Shown: positions 1-12,591, numbered from the stretch's first letter. The stretch is DNA of 64,000 nt from Symbiotaphrina buchneri (GCA_001599915.1 BCIG01000003.1:310001-374000), one strand, 5' to 3'. The notes: a model not told the origin generated them from the sequence alone. Numbers and translations: made by a program.

Positions 1-3000
1 AGACGATGCTAGTTGGCAAATTGCCGGATGCGCTTCGGTCACCCTGAAATTGGTGGACATGGCCCGGACTCGAGCTGAGCTCGTCAGAAGTGTGGAAATC
101 TTTTTCGAGACTGTTAAGGGAAGTTGGCGAAATAGTGAAGCCATGGAAAGGGAGAATGGATTCGGTGTCTTGGGCAGCATACTACGCGGCAAGATGGGCC
201 TAGATCCTCTTGTATCGGGCACTTCTGCTGAACCAGTTCGTGACGGCTCGGAATCTGAGGAATTAAGTCTTGAGCTCTTAAACCTGGTGCTTGGCTTTGT
301 CGGATATGATCACAAACGACCTGAGGAATCCATCATTGTCAACCCTTTGGCCTACCGGATTCTACTGGTTGATTTCGATATGTGGAGGAAGGCTGCCACC
401 GCAACCCAGAAGCTCTATTATCGGCAATTTGTGGTATTTGGTACCGCAAGCAAATATCACCATTTCAATTCAAAGCGGCTGGTCCGCATGCGTAAGCCTC
501 TCAATCGACCTGTCCTTTGAAATCTCCTAACTTTAGCCAATAGGTACGGTCAAACGTTTCTTGGAGGCGCTTAAAGGGGAGACATTCGAAGCCGATGTAC
601 TTGAAGAGTTCATGCAGGCCTTCAGATCGTTGGTTATCTCCAACCTGTCAGCGGATACTCTGCGGTCTATCTCTTTATTTATCACATATGCGCTCCAGAA
701 AGGTAGACACGTCACCGCATCACACCCATTACAAAGTCGGAAGGGTGTATTACTTGCCAAACAGAATGTCGGCCGAGCTGCGTCCCGACCCTCCACTCCA
801 GTTAGCTTCTCATCTGCAATATCGGCTCCTCGATTATCTCCTTCGAAAGATCTGAACGCTCCGGATGTTGGAGTGAAGATGCTTGAACTGTACAGTGGAC
901 TGCTCTGTGGGACTAAAGATGTATCCAATATCAAGAAGTTTGCTAGAGCTGTTACAAACAAGGTTCGTACTCCTGTCTGGCCATTATGCGTGGAAATACT
1001 GACTAGGAAGTGGTTGTTGTATCTTCTTGCAGAAGATGATCCGCGAGTTGTGGGACTCGCAATGACAATACTCGCGCGGGTCCTTGTCGTCCATGGGACT
1101 GCATACGTGGGCAAATTCGCCGAAAAGACAGGAGGGTTTGTGGTCATGCGTCATCGACTTAGACGGTGGTGGAATTTGCCCACGCTCTGGCCGATCTGTT
1201 TTGCCATTCTTTTCGGGCTTGATGTGGCGGACATCAATTTTGAACGTGATTTTGATCTCTACGGCCTACTTGAGACGTTCCTGAAAGACTCCAAGGCAAA
1301 GGTCGTCTATCCAGACATATTACCTGTGATTACTGCTTTGCTCCACTCTGGTCTGAAGACGATCGTAAGCATCGAAGGCCGGTCGCCCTCGGAAGGGGCC
1401 GCTCAAAGGGATCCTGGGGCTACTTTTCTCAAGCCCGCTTCCAAAAGCGCTCAACATGTCAGACGCAGGTCTATGTCGCTGAACGCAGACCTTACCTCGA
1501 CAAAAGGGCAGCAACCCAAAAGAGAAGATCTGGAAGAGTACGCCTCTCTTATGCATACAGTCTGTCGATTCCTTGCAGATGTACATGCTCGATCGCAGGA
1601 TTTTCGGGATTTCTCCGTTTCGTCAAGCTATATTCGAGAACTCCTCGCATGCTTGTTCCCGATTATAGTCAGCTCAGACTCCTTAAGTCCTGAAACGGAG
1701 CTCAGCTCACGTGGATCTCCCTTGACATTTGGTGGAGACGATGTGGTTATTCGACCGCTATCCAAAGCCGCCACCTTTGCACCTCCAATAGTACGAACCA
1801 CCATTGTCGAGTCTCCTCAAACACCTACTTTGCAGAGAGCCCGCCCTCTTCGACAAGGCTCTTCATATATCCTGGTCACGTCTGATCATGCGCAACACAG
1901 CCCATCATCGGCCCGGTTGAAGCCAATCATGTCTCCAAAATTGGACAAGGCTCCATCACTCAATGTGGGACATTCACTAGTCGAGGAGGTGCTTGAACTC
2001 ATCATCTCGGTCTTTGTAGACCAATTACTGCAGAGAAAAGAGTTCCCAGGGTTTGGGCTTTATCTAAAGGTCCCACCGGGCTTTCAAGAACATCAAGCCT
2101 ACTTCCGCTCCTATATACTGCGAAACACCATCTCCGAAGTTGGCAACACAATCCAACTGAACCAAAAACTGCTGTGGGAGCCAAGGGTTCTGACCAATAT
2201 GGCTCGCTTTGCGACTCACATTAGCGAGGCTGTATTTGAAGGCTGGTTTATTGAAGGGGCCATGCCGCTATTGAACTTCACTGGGCTTGTTCTGGATTAC
2301 CTCCAGCATCCAGACGTGGCGAAAATAAAGAGTGTGAGATTATGTCACCAGGCAATCGTCGTCATTCGCACGGTATTTCTACGTACCCTTTTGTTGAGAC
2401 TGTCAGAAACAGACGATAGCGATGAGGCGGATGTTGTGGAATTCCTTGAGAAAATGACCTATTGGCAGACCATAATACTATATCCGGATAACAACGACGA
2501 GAATCCCAACTTCCTGCGCCTTATATGCTATTGGCTTTATATCAAGCTAATCAGTACAGTCCCCAGAATCCGATCCACTGCTGCGAATTTGTGGCGTATA
2601 ATACTTGTGCAGAAGCCTGCGGAGACCTCGGCTTTCCTTCATTCTGACGATTCTGGACACAAATGGGACTTTGGCAAGGACTTTCAGAAATTGATCGAGG
2701 TAGATACTGAAGCCTTCATCGAATGGGTTGATGAGCACCGTCAGGATCTGGACTCTTTCTTCTTTGGGATTATGTCAAAGGCATGGGAAAATTTTGTTTC
2801 TGCCGAAAATCTTCAAATAGAGGAGTCCGCAAAGGCCAGGGTTGAAAAAAGGACAGAGAGGCTGAAGAACTGGCTGGTAATAGACTTTGAGAACGAGGAT
2901 ATTATCAGACGCCATGAAGTCGCCTCCAACCACTGGATGTCTAATATCTATGCCTCGGAACAACTGAAACACCAGCGAGCTTTGCAAGATAACCAAGACA

Positions 3001-5995
3001 ATTTGAGCTTTATCTCCTCGGTCTTTTCTCGTCTTCAAGCAGATCTATCGCGGCCCGGTGGGGTCTTCGAAGAAGAGGCGCCGCAAAATTGGCAGCTTGA
3101 TGAAACGGAAGGGCGGAATCGGATGCGGCTTCGTCTTCTTCCGGGCAACAAAGTCCAGGATGATTATCATCCGAAAGTAAATCCTTCTGCTAAGTCAGTC
3201 AAGGGCTTGCGGGTAGATACAAAGTCCAGTCGGCCAACGACGGACACGGAATTGGACGGAGTCTCTTCCTCCATACAGAGCACTTCTGACGATGAGGCTC
3301 TTCTTGGCGCGGTGACCCCGCACGAAGGTGGCGAAATATCAAACGGCGGGAACGACCAGGAAGAGGGGTTTGAGATAGTTGACGATCCAAGAGAAGGTGA
3401 AGTCGAGTTCGAAGACAGACATCGCAAGGTGATGCGCAGTCTCGAACGAGGTGACCAAGTCCAACATGTCTACAATGTTTCGAGAATCGTCGGATTGGAG
3501 GCATGCGAGGGCCTATTAATCTTAGGAAAGACATGCCTGTACCTGATTGATAACTATTTCCAAAGGGCAGATGGAGACATAGTCAATGTCTGGCAGGCTC
3601 CGACTGAGGAAAGAGATCAGTACTTGCAAATAATTGCTGGAAAAGACTCCCATGACCGACTCTCACATTTAAGCAAGGAGGAGCACGAAGCCCGACATTG
3701 GCAATGGACAGAAGTCATAAGCATCTCAAAACGCAGGTTCCTGTTCCGAGATGTGGGCATTGAGATCTTCTTCACGGATGGGCGAAGCTATCTCCTAACT
3801 ACATCTTCGCCTCACTTGCAGAGCGAGTTGCACTCGAGATTAGTCGCTCGAGCTCCGCAAGTCAGTGGTGGAACTAGCTCATTCCCGTCTGAAGATACTT
3901 GGAGGATCGAGTCGCTACAGAGCCCAGATGATGTGCCCCAATCACTTGGTTCGAAATTTGCCAACGTCTTCAATACTGGCAACACCAATCCCTCGACCAG
4001 GAGGTGGATGAGAGGTGAGATCTCCAACTTCCATTATCTCATGCTTGTCAACACCATGGCCGGACGAACATTCAACGATCTCACTCAGTATCCCGTTTTC
4101 CCTTGGGTGTTGGCCGACTACACCAGCGATGAACTTGATCTTACCAATCCAAGGACGTTCCGAGACCTTTCGAAACCAATGGGCTGTCAGAACCCAGCTC
4201 GGCAGGCAGAATTTCGTGAACGGTACCGTGCCTTTGCTGACATGGGAGATCAACCTCCGTTTCACTACGGGACTCATTACTCTTCAGCCATGATTGTGAC
4301 ATCCTACCTCATTCGTCTCCAGCCATTTGTGCAGTCGTATCTATTGTTGCAGGGTGGCAACTTTGATCACCCTGATCGTCTGTTCTTTTCCATTGAGAAA
4401 GCCTGGGCATCAGCATCGCGAGATAATATGGCGGATGTCAGAGAACTTACGCCTGAATTCTTCTACCTTTCGGAGTTTCTCACCAATATAAATGGCTACA
4501 ACTTTGGAAAGAGACAAGCCAACAACGAGGCCGTCGATAATGTCCTTCTACCTCCATGGGCCAAAGGCGACCCGGCAATATTCATCGCCAAGCATAGGGA
4601 AGCCCTCGAGAGCCCATATGTCAGCAAAAATCTGCACCATTGGATCGACCTCATCTTTGGCTTCAAGCAACGCGGCGATGCTGCGGTGGAAGCTACCAAT
4701 GTCTTCCACCATCTGTCTTACTCAGGTGCGAAGAACCTGGATACGATTGACGACCCAGTGGAACGAGTCGCAACTATTGGAATCATTCACAACTTCGGTC
4801 AGACTCCTCATCAAGTGTTCCAACGCCCTCATCCCCATCGAACAGAGTTGCATCCCAAATCTAAGCGATTAGACACTGGTGCTGGGTCTCTTACGCGTAT
4901 ACCGCTCCCTCTACTCGGTAAGAAACCAAAAAGGAGTTACCCTGTCACAGACATTGGCTCACCGGTTCAAACAGACAGCGGAGAAGCGGTAGCCTCCTTA
5001 ACCTTCTCACCAAGACAAGACAAGTTGTTGTGCTCAGGTGCTTTCAGGCTCAACATACCGCCTGATAATGACAAGTATATGGAATGGGGCTTTGCCGACT
5101 GTAGTATACGGTTTTACTCCGCTGACAGCAGAAAGGTACTACCCCCTTGATGTCTTCATTACGTTACTGACGACATCTCTGAAGCTTGTCGGATTGTTTG
5201 AGCACTTGCATCAGGGGCAGCTTTCTGCAGCTGTCTTTGCGGATTCCAAGACATTAATCACTGCCGGCGTTGATTCGACCATCTCAGTTTGGAATGTTTC
5301 CTCGTCCTCGAAATCAGTGGATTTGCAACTCAAGTCAAGTCTTTTTGGTCACAAGACTGCTGTTGTCAAGCTGGCTGTGTCAAGGTCTTTCAGCGCATTC
5401 CTGTCTGCTTCCGCTGATGGTGACATCTTTCTATGGGATCTCAATCGACTAGCATTTGTCCGCAAACTTCCTTCAGGTCATCGCGTGGAGGTAAATGCTT
5501 GTCTCGGAGCACCAGAGCCTCGCAAATATGCTAATCAGTCACAGTGTGCAAGTATCAACGATATTACAGGGATGATTATGCTATGCCGGGGCCACAGAGT
5601 GGCTCTATATACTCTTAACGGGCAACTGCTTGTAGACCAAGCGGTGTGCGACGCCCACGATGATTATGTGGCGTCATGTGCGTTCTACGAGGGCAATGGG
5701 AAAGAGTGGCTGGAGCGAACCATTCTCTTTACTGGGCATAAAAGAGGCGTCGTCAAGGTCAGTATCTGGTGGTGCGGCTCATGGGGCGACGCTAATGGCA
5801 ATGCAGGTCTGGAACCTTACCATTGAGCGGGGCAGGTTTCATCTGCAGTTGCTCAAGCAGCTGGATCATATCGATCATCAACGTGAAGGAGCGAATGTCA
5901 CGGCGACGATCACCTGTATACTGGCTCAGGCAGCCGTAGTGTATACGGGGGATGAGGATGGCAGGGTAGTTGAGTGGGATGTTTTGAAGCAATGA
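1..5995 (+). CDS. BPH1: BEACH-domain/WD40 protein, BPH1/neurobeachin-like (5' end outside window)
   Basis: Large scaffold of the BEACH family, which acts in vesicle traffic, vacuole/lysosome function and cell-wall protein sorting. Exons: 1-491, 544-5135, 5185-5490, 5545-5757 and 5807-5995; all four introns are 49-54 nt and keep frame. The first bases are already open in frame, so the start lies upstream of the window. A long helical N-terminal region precedes a PH-like BEACH-associated domain (about 3420-3860), then a BEACH domain (about 4000-4830) with the hallmark RGEISNFHYLMLVNTMAGR and YPVFPWVL motifs. A WD40 block from about 4960 to the stop carries repeats such as GVDSTISVWN, ASADGDIFLWD and GDEDGRVVEWD. 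The final exon ends in VVEWDVLKQ, as expected for a complete C-terminus. Family assignment is strong; the yeast symbol is by homology only. Confidence 0.93.
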
Positions 5996-6745
5996 GAGCG
6001 GCCTTGGTGTGGTCGGTGTAGTGACGCCGAAAGTTCTGTTGGGAACTATGCATAGCCATGGACATCCATGGTGGTTGTGAGTAGGATAGAGTATTAGGGA
6101 TGCGTGCATATGATACATAAGGTACCGGTTGGCGTTGGAAGGAGAACTGTGGAGACGTTCCCGCAACGAGCATCAAAGGAAACTCACAGCGAACCTAGAA
6201 ACGCTAAGCTTTGGACGATCATGAGCTTGGCGGATATTGCATCTTAAGTCCATTGGTCCCATCAAATATTGTGCGGAACTTGTACTTGATTACTATCGAC
6301 CATGCCATACTGATTATAAATCGCACCGCTTCGCCGGGATCTTTAACATTCCGGACGATACAAATGCGTGCATCGTCAGCATCTCCAGTCTGATCTTGTT
6401 GTCCTGCGAGCTTGATAAGGGGTACCTTAGTCTGAGTGGTTTGTTAGCTCTATTTCACTGATTGGCCTTTCGAATGGTGGTTGTACAAGCTTGACATCAT
6501 GAACCCAACGATAAGCTCTCATCGCAGTTACCTCCACTTAACTCCGCCGTCTTCGCCGTTTTCTTTTGTCAGCTCTGCCAATTGTGTCCCCAGACTCTTG
6601 AAAATCCCACGATGCAATACTTAAGGAGGTGAATGTCTGAGATTTCTCGCCTTCCCGTCCAGTTTTTCATCAGCAAGATCAGCCGTGTTTACTTCCTGGC
6701 ACCGGACCTTCCAATCTCTGCTCTGTCTAATCCTACCTACCCACA
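5996..6745. other. intergenic, 750 bp
   Basis: This holds the 3' flank of the BEACH gene and the upstream region of the SDR gene. The last 200 bp are pyrimidine-rich, with a leader ending in a cytosine-rich stretch just before the ATG, typical of fungal promoters. Short open frames here have no recognisable domain. No RNA gene seen. Confidence 0.5.
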
Positions 6746-7528
6746 ATGACTGACCAGAAGAAATATACGACGAAGCTCTCTGGCAAGCATGTCCTGATCA
6801 TTGGTGGCAGTTCGGGCATTGGCTTTGCCGTTGCCGAAGCCTGTCTCGAACATGGAGCCTCCGTCACGATCTCTTCATCCAAGCAGCCCCGCATCGATAC
6901 TGCCATCGAGCGCCTCTCCTCGGCCTATCCGTCCATGAAAGGGAAAATCGCCGGTTATCCATGCAATCTCGGTGATGAGAGCACGCTTGAGTCTAACATC
7001 GAAACGCTTTTTGAGAAGACGGGCAAGGTTGACCATATCGTCTTCACGGCAGGGGATCCGCTTGCGATCCTCCCGCTCCAGGACGCTACAATGGCAAAGA
7101 TCAAGCAGGCAGGAATGGTCCGTTTCTTCGCACCCTTGATCGTTGCAAAAGTCGGCAGCAAGTACCTCTCCAAGGGACCCGAGTCCTCGATCACCCTCAC
7201 CACTGGCAGCGTCTCAGAAAGACCACATGAAAACTGGTCCGTTGTAGGCAGTTTTGCTACCGGTCTGCATGGGATGACGCGCGGTCTTGCCTTGGACCTC
7301 AAACCCATTCGTGTCAACCTGGTCAGCCCCGGAATGGTGCTGACGGAGCTTTGGGATGGCATTCCTAAGGAGCCAAGGGAAAAGATGATAAAGGAGAGGG
7401 CGGCAGTGCTGCCAACGGGTGCAATAGGTCAGAGCGAGGATGTTGCCGAGGCCTACTTATATGTGATGAAAGATAAGTTCATCACGGGAAGCATGATCAG
7501 TACTAATGGCGGAGCGCTGCTCCTATGA
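6746..7528 (+). CDS. atypical short-chain dehydrogenase/reductase lacking the YxxxK pair
   Basis: Single-exon 260-residue Rossmann protein of the classical SDR size. The N-terminus has the nucleotide-binding turn GGSSGIG (residues about 20-26), and the conserved Asn-Ala-Gly region is replaced by FTAGDP. After the TGS strand (TTGSVSERP, about 151-159), the segment that should hold Tyr-x-x-x-Lys reads VVGSFATGLHGMTRGLAL. Aligned on HG-x-TRxLAL, the catalytic Tyr is Val and the Lys is Ala. The following NLVSPGMVLTELW motif and the C-terminal GSMISTNGGALL are well kept, so the fold should be intact. From memory, fungi and actinobacteria have a group of SDR homologues with this divergence; their substrate is unknown to me. 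It could be a non-catalytic or regulatory SDR, or use another proton donor. The start follows a plausible leader and matches the family N-terminus. Confidence 0.88.
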   Translation: MTDQKKYTTKLSGKHVLIIGGSSGIGFAVAEACLEHGASVTISSSKQPRIDTAIERLSSAYPSMKGKIAGYPCNLGDESTLESNIETLFEKTGKVDHIVFTAGDPLAILPLQDATMAKIKQAGMVRFFAPLIVAKVGSKYLSKGPESSITLTTGSVSERPHENWSVVGSFATGLHGMTRGLALDLKPIRVNLVSPGMVLTELWDGIPKEPREKMIKERAAVLPTGAIGQSEDVAEAYLYVMKDKFITGSMISTNGGALLL

Positions 7529-8198
7529 TCCAAATCTGAGGGGACGGAATCCGCTGCTGTCTCAGCCTCAGATTGCTGCCCAGCTCCAGCTGAGATTACC
7601 GTTGTAGCTAGGGCAAATTCTACATCGAGAGTTCACTAAAATACTAGCGATTTTGCTACCTACTACAGTTTTTCCAGAACACTTCAAAACAAAAGCAGTC
7701 CTCATGCAGTGGCAGGTTCGATCTTGCTATCATTCCCATCATGACTGCTACCTTCCACCCTCCTTTCTTTTGAATTCCCAGATCATTTCAACCAGTCTTC
7801 GCATCTTCGCATAGTGGCTTTTATTGCAGTGTTCGCTTAATCGTTTCCTTTAATCTCATCCGTCTTGACGCGATGGCATCGTATCCAGTGATGCCTACCA
7901 CTTCCTTCATATGTTCATGAGAATGCAATCGTCTGAATAATTAGTAAGGTTGTCGGACTTTTCAATTCGGCCGCGAAGTCTCCGGTCTCATCAAGGTCTT
8001 GAGATATTGCTAGGAGTTACAACCTTGGTGGTTTATCTTGAATGGATGCATTGTTATGGGTGATATTGAAGAGAGGTCTGACCATCAAGGTTGCCTGTGA
8101 ACTATGACCCGAAATCTATCTTCATTTTTTTCTTTCGCAATCGCCTCTCTAGTCGGTCATGTATGGAGACAATATTACCAGCGGCACCTTGATAAAGC
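7529..8198. other. intergenic, 670 bp
   Basis: This lies between the SDR and F-box genes. It is AT-richer than its neighbours. An open frame from 8104 overlaps the F-box gene out of frame and looks like chance. No repeat or RNA gene recognised. Confidence 0.5.
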
Positions 8199-9236
8199 AT
8201 GGCTAGAAGATCATTCCCCTTGGTCTTCAGGTGGAGGCCGAAGAAAAGACGATCTATCAACCATCTTCCCAGGGAGCTCATTGACGAGATCGTGGATTAT
8301 CTTTGCCCTTTGGACACAATCAATTTCAAGCGTACATGCAAACGGTTTCTCCATCATGCTGGTCAATATCCACTGGAGATGCTCTACAATTGGGCCTTTC
8401 GTGACCCATACCAATATATCTCCTTGCTACGCCAACAAGAAACGGAATACCAGTACCGCAAAGGCGTCCCTCCGCTCTTCTATTGCGTCGGCTGCACCAT
8501 GTTGCACTCCAAGGCGGCTTTCACTCCCGAGCAGTTGAGTCTAGGACCCTTTCGTCGACGGTGCAGACGTATGGGCCTCTGTCAGCATGTCCAGCTATCC
8601 TTCGCGGAGTACCAGCTCAAGATGGACTACTACAGGCTGCACCCCGAATATTTCAGCCTGGAGCAATATCCGATCTACCTCAGCGAGTGGGAGGAGGAAA
8701 CGTACCCCCTCCGAGGGCACACAAACAGGGCTAGACATCAATGCATAATCGAAGCGGATCACAACAAGCTCCCCAATTCGGTGTGTGGGTGCCACACGAG
8801 CCGCCGGGGCTGTCTAGGGCATCTCACCTGCGACATGGAATGGCGGGAAGTCTGGTGCGGCTTCGCCCTGTTGAGCCACTGGCAAATCTTCGCCAACTGT
8901 CTCAATTACGACCGAGATCCGACTCCAATCCCCGTTCTGGAAGTTGTCAAGCACCTAACAGATAACGACCTGCCCCTGTGTCCGCACATCTCACTTTCGG
9001 ATCCGCGGGTCATTCAGGGGGTGCTGACTTCCAAGGTGGATTATACGAGGTCTAAACCGCTCACTTGCGAATCCTGCGCGACGTACATCCTCTTCGATCC
9101 AGGAGCGCGAGCGCATATCACGACGGTTAAGTACTTTGGCAGTGGCAAGTCGACTCGGGACCATCGATGGCTGGCGCATATGGAGCCCGTGGAGAAGACT
9201 TCTCGGTCGCGAATGCTGTCATTGAAGAAGTCATAG
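8199..9236 (+). CDS. F-box protein of filamentous-fungal type
   Basis: Single-exon, 345 residues. A basic start (RWRPKKRRS) is followed by an F-box at about residues 19-58 with the signature LPRELIDEIVDYLCPLD and a hydrophobic LKRTCKRF-like end (read as FKRTCKRFL). F-box proteins bind Skp1 and recruit substrates to SCF ubiquitin ligases. The rest has scattered Cys/His pairs, including YCVGCTMLH (about 94-102), CGCH, CLGHLTC and CESCATYILFD near the C-terminus. This pattern is common in Aspergillus/Penicillium F-box proteins of unknown substrate. Fungi carry dozens of such rapidly evolving genes. The start was chosen because the next upstream in-frame codons lack an ATG with a credible leader. 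Confidence 0.85.
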   Translation: MARRSFPLVFRWRPKKRRSINHLPRELIDEIVDYLCPLDTINFKRTCKRFLHHAGQYPLEMLYNWAFRDPYQYISLLRQQETEYQYRKGVPPLFYCVGCTMLHSKAAFTPEQLSLGPFRRRCRRMGLCQHVQLSFAEYQLKMDYYRLHPEYFSLEQYPIYLSEWEEETYPLRGHTNRARHQCIIEADHNKLPNSVCGCHTSRRGCLGHLTCDMEWREVWCGFALLSHWQIFANCLNYDRDPTPIPVLEVVKHLTDNDLPLCPHISLSDPRVIQGVLTSKVDYTRSKPLTCESCATYILFDPGARAHITTVKYFGSGKSTRDHRWLAHMEPVEKTSRSRMLSLKKS

Positions 9237-9989
9237 GGGCAGCCTCATCTAAGATTGCGTTAAAGGGCTGGATTATCGACTCCGGCAAGGCAATCTCTCG
9301 CCCTGGATCGGGCATGCATTAGGATCTTATGATGGACTATTATCAGGCGCTGGGACATTTCCATTTCTATCATTTTCACATAGGGAAGAAAAGCTCAATC
9401 AAACTACACAGCTAAAATTTATGCTATCATTTCATCCGCTTCTACTGTCACATGATCATTTAGAATCATCAAGAACTTCCAACATTGTCAGTCATAGAAT
9501 TTTACTTGAAAGGCGGCAACCCATCTGGACGTCCCTTGTATTGGAGATACCGATTCATCATGATGAGAGCTTTTTTTTGATGTTATCGCAACTGGTATGG
9601 AACAGGTAAGGAAAAGGTCAAAAACTTGGTAGGATGGTTGTAAAATTGTCAGCGGTACAGCCTCTTTTTGCAACGCTCTACCTTCGTTGCTCGATTTAGA
9701 ATTGTCCTCAAACGGATGCTGTCCGTCTCCAGAGATAGACGACAGCTCTGTCACTAACGCTCCGCTCGAACAGAGCGATTAGCAGTCGTTCACAATCGTC
9801 TTTCAGCCTCTGGTCCATGTCACCGCCCGGTTTGACAGCGCTCCAATAAGTCTTGAACCTGCGAAGCCTCCCTCTCACACTCAGTATCTGCGCTGATGAT
9901 GAGCGTTATGCTCTCTGTCCTTTGCGGTGCGGATCGTTCAAGTACCGTACCCCACCGGGGCAATCATCGTCTGACTGGGTCCACGATCC
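9237..9989. other. gene-poor interval, 0.75 kb
   Basis: This is the 3' flank of the F-box gene. Short open frames on both strands show no domain, and there are no clear splice-linked exons. I see nothing functional here. Confidence 0.45.
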
Positions 9990-9997
9990 ATTTCTCT

Positions 9998-11600
9998 TCA
10001 GCCCTCTTCAACCCGCATGTCTTCGTATCGAATGGACATTTGGGCAGCTGCGGATGAGCTGGCAACGTCCTGATATACAGGAAAAATAAGTACAACCCGG
10101 ACGTGTTGCTTCATATAATCAGAAGTGAGATCCACACCTGGCCTGATCACCTTGCTAATGTGGGACTTCCGGAAGGTTGCCGGGGTGCTTTGGCAGACTT
10201 GCTTTTCAAAGCACGAAACGGCCCATGCCAAACCACCCCGTTACGGACGAGCGTGGGCGCGTCCTGGTATATAGGAAAGATAAGCCCAAGTTGGACTTGT
10301 ACGCTCAGGGGACTAGAACGAAGGTCCACGTCCAGCCTGATCACGTTGCTAAACCGGGAATCTCGGATAGTGGCTGGGTTCTGGTCGCGAAGTTGTTCGA
10401 CCAGTCTGCGTCGCTGGTGGACGAGATCCATGCCAAGGGAACCGCCACGATATCCACTTGAAATGTTAGTATATGGGAACCTGCTTCGAGGACTTCCACC
10501 CATGATCTCGGAGGATCTGGGCTTGATCTCCATTTGCGGCTTGGAGGGCCACCAGCCCGCCCTCCCCCCTAGTCAACCTATGGATATTTATTCCGAACTG
10601 GCGGTATACCTGATCATCGAGGTGGTCGTAGAGTCGGTCATTGGTGGGGAAAGCCTCCACCAATCTCTTATCGACGCCGTCTTAGTTGGTTCTATACAAG
10701 CCCGCCAACCTCTCATCAACACTGTCAATAAGCATTCAGCTTGCAGGATCGCTGGAGCACGAATCGTCTTCCTCAATGCTCTCATATATTTGACCAACTT
10801 CACTCTCGCCGGAGGTGGGAGTAGAGCTCTCGACGAGGATAAGGACTGCCTGCCCTTGGATGCTGGCTGTGACGGTCCAGCAATTGAGGCAGCTGCTTGT
10901 GCGCAAGTACTCGGTGCAGACGAGCTTCGAACCGGTGGCTTCATAGGAAGGATAATTCCCAGGTCTTCGCGTTGTTCCAGACTTCCTCGTATTGACCAAT
11001 GATCTGCCCTAGGAATGCTGCATATACTCCAGCGGTCTTCCTGAGATTTTGGGCCATCCATTCTTCCACCCTGCGAGAGGAGTTCGGATTTTGCACGGAA
11101 GGCGGGACTGTTCAAGAAAGAGGAGCATACAACGCCGGGGTATGGCGCTGAGTCTCTTCCGGGCTAGCCGTTCCATTGTGGCGGCGACTAGGTTCTCCTT
11201 CGGCAGACCACGGAGGCATTGAGCTTCTTTAGGCATTTAAGGGTTCGGCGGGGCAGTGGCAGTAGACGAAGGAGCAGCACCGAGCACAGGCGCGGGGGCC
11301 ACGACTGGTGGTGCAGGTGCTGTTGCTATTGGCGGAGGGGAGCAGGAGCGTGCACCGTTTCAGGCACTATGGGGCCCGTCGGGAGGGCCAAACCAAGGGC
11401 AAGTCCGAGGAAGAAGAAGAGTGAATCGTAGGGGTGCCGCCCATAGTGCACAATGATGTCGTATGGGACTTTCTTGGTTTTGCATTCTTTGCTCTCCATT
11501 GAGCGGATCATCAGTCCGAGAGCGTTGGCACCGGCTTGGTTCCCCGCCAAGTCGCGGACATTATCACTGTATCAAGACTTATTAGTATTTGACCGAGGAA
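9998..11600 (-). pseudogene. decayed minus-strand coding remnant, family unknown
   Basis: Several minus-strand stretches look like former coding sequence broken by stops and frame changes. They are: a segment near 11326-11575, preceded by a splice-acceptor-like TTGATACAG, encoding a hydrophobic run (SLFFFLGLALGLALP) and an Ala/Pro-rich tail; an amphipathic segment near 11000-11060 (EEWMAQNLRKTAGVYAAFLG); a charged segment near 10600-10740 with related repeats (SVDERLAGLYR and GVDKRLVEAFP); and a C-terminal part (9998-10500) with two related segments sharing a core of the type VIR..VDL and FP[IV]YQD. None matches a domain I know. Upstream at 11850-12080, the minus strand has promoter-like TATATA and CT-rich leader sequence, supporting a former gene in this direction. 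It could instead be chance open frame; the internal repetition argues against that. Confidence 0.4.
10060..10380. repeat. two degenerate tandem copies, about 195-bp spacing
   Basis: Copy A is about 10060-10186 and copy B about 10255-10380. Both share blocks such as CGTCCTGRTATAYAGGAAA, a middle block TCCACRYC and the block CCTGATCACSTTGCTAA, with diverged sequence between. Similarity also shows at protein level on the minus strand, so the duplication probably arose within the coding remnant. Confidence 0.65.
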
Positions 11601-12591
11601 ATAGGGAGCTGTAGATAGGGTGGCGACAGACAAATCATGGAGACAGTTCCAGATAGGATGGGAAGCCAGGCACATGGTCTGGGGAAGACATCAGCGCTAT
11701 GACCAATAGATAGAGCTGTTATGTTAAGACTGAAGGGTCCTACATGTTGGAAGCGCGCATTGTATAGACCTGTGAGACCACCTGTTGCTCACAGAGACAG
11801 GTAATCAACTCATAATAAGACATAAAATCGATTCGTGAGCGGTATGAAAGGACCAATGCCACCTCATCATATAGATATATATAAGAAAGAGAAGTTGAGG
11901 GAAATATAAACACCACGGTATATGACAACACGTATATACAGATTGTTGGCTTCTGCGATCGATGGATATGGAGAGGAGCGAGAGAGAACGTTCGAGATGC
12001 TGGACGGAATGGCTGCTTAAGTAGTACAGGGCGGGTGGAGTTTGCTACTCCCAGGGAATGAGCAAAGAGCAGAGACAAACATTCAAAATAGTGAATAGCA
12101 GCAATATGAAAGAATCAATGCGCGGGGCAAATAGCGGGGAGCTGCGCCGATTGTGATGCACACGGTGAATCTGGAAAAGGGGCACATGCCAAGAAATAAG
12201 GGGCTACTCAGGCTAAAAGGGACAAACAACATCTCCCCACTTCCACAGCTGCACCCGCGGGAGTTCGCACGTTAACTGCGGAACCACCTCTCCTTACCGC
12301 CCTTAGAGCAGTAGGGAATGTTTGATGCACCTTCGATGATTGATTCTTCTTCGTCATTTCTTTCAAATGACTCTATCCGTTAATCCCTGTACATTCACGT
12401 CCCGTGAGTCACACGGCTCCTTTCGCGTGCCTTCTGCTCATGCAAGCGATTTATAGCAACATAAGCAAACTTGCTCGCCCTTTGGCAGTGTGATTTTAGC
12501 ATATTCTTTGCAATCTCTAGTTGTCGAATTCTGCTGTCCTTTTGATTTTGATCAAACTTCACGGAACAGCATCCTGAGATTTCAACGCATA
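11601..12591. other. intergenic, about 1 kb, promoter-like on both sides
   Basis: The left part contains AT-rich TATATATC tracts (about 11870-11960) and, read on the minus strand, CT-rich leader-like sequence. The right part (12250-12590) is the upstream region of the RNA cyclase gene and is pyrimidine-rich near the ATG. No intact gene seen. Confidence 0.4.

Noticed and set aside
7700-7730. Possible tRNA B-box (GGTTCGATC)
   Set aside because: No matching A-box or acceptor stem at the right distance.
9998-10533. Resemblance of the repeated minus-strand segments to HET-s-type amyloid motifs
   Set aside because: A few residues match (V.....VQLG-like), but spacing between the conserved positions is about six residues too long and the second copy fits worse.
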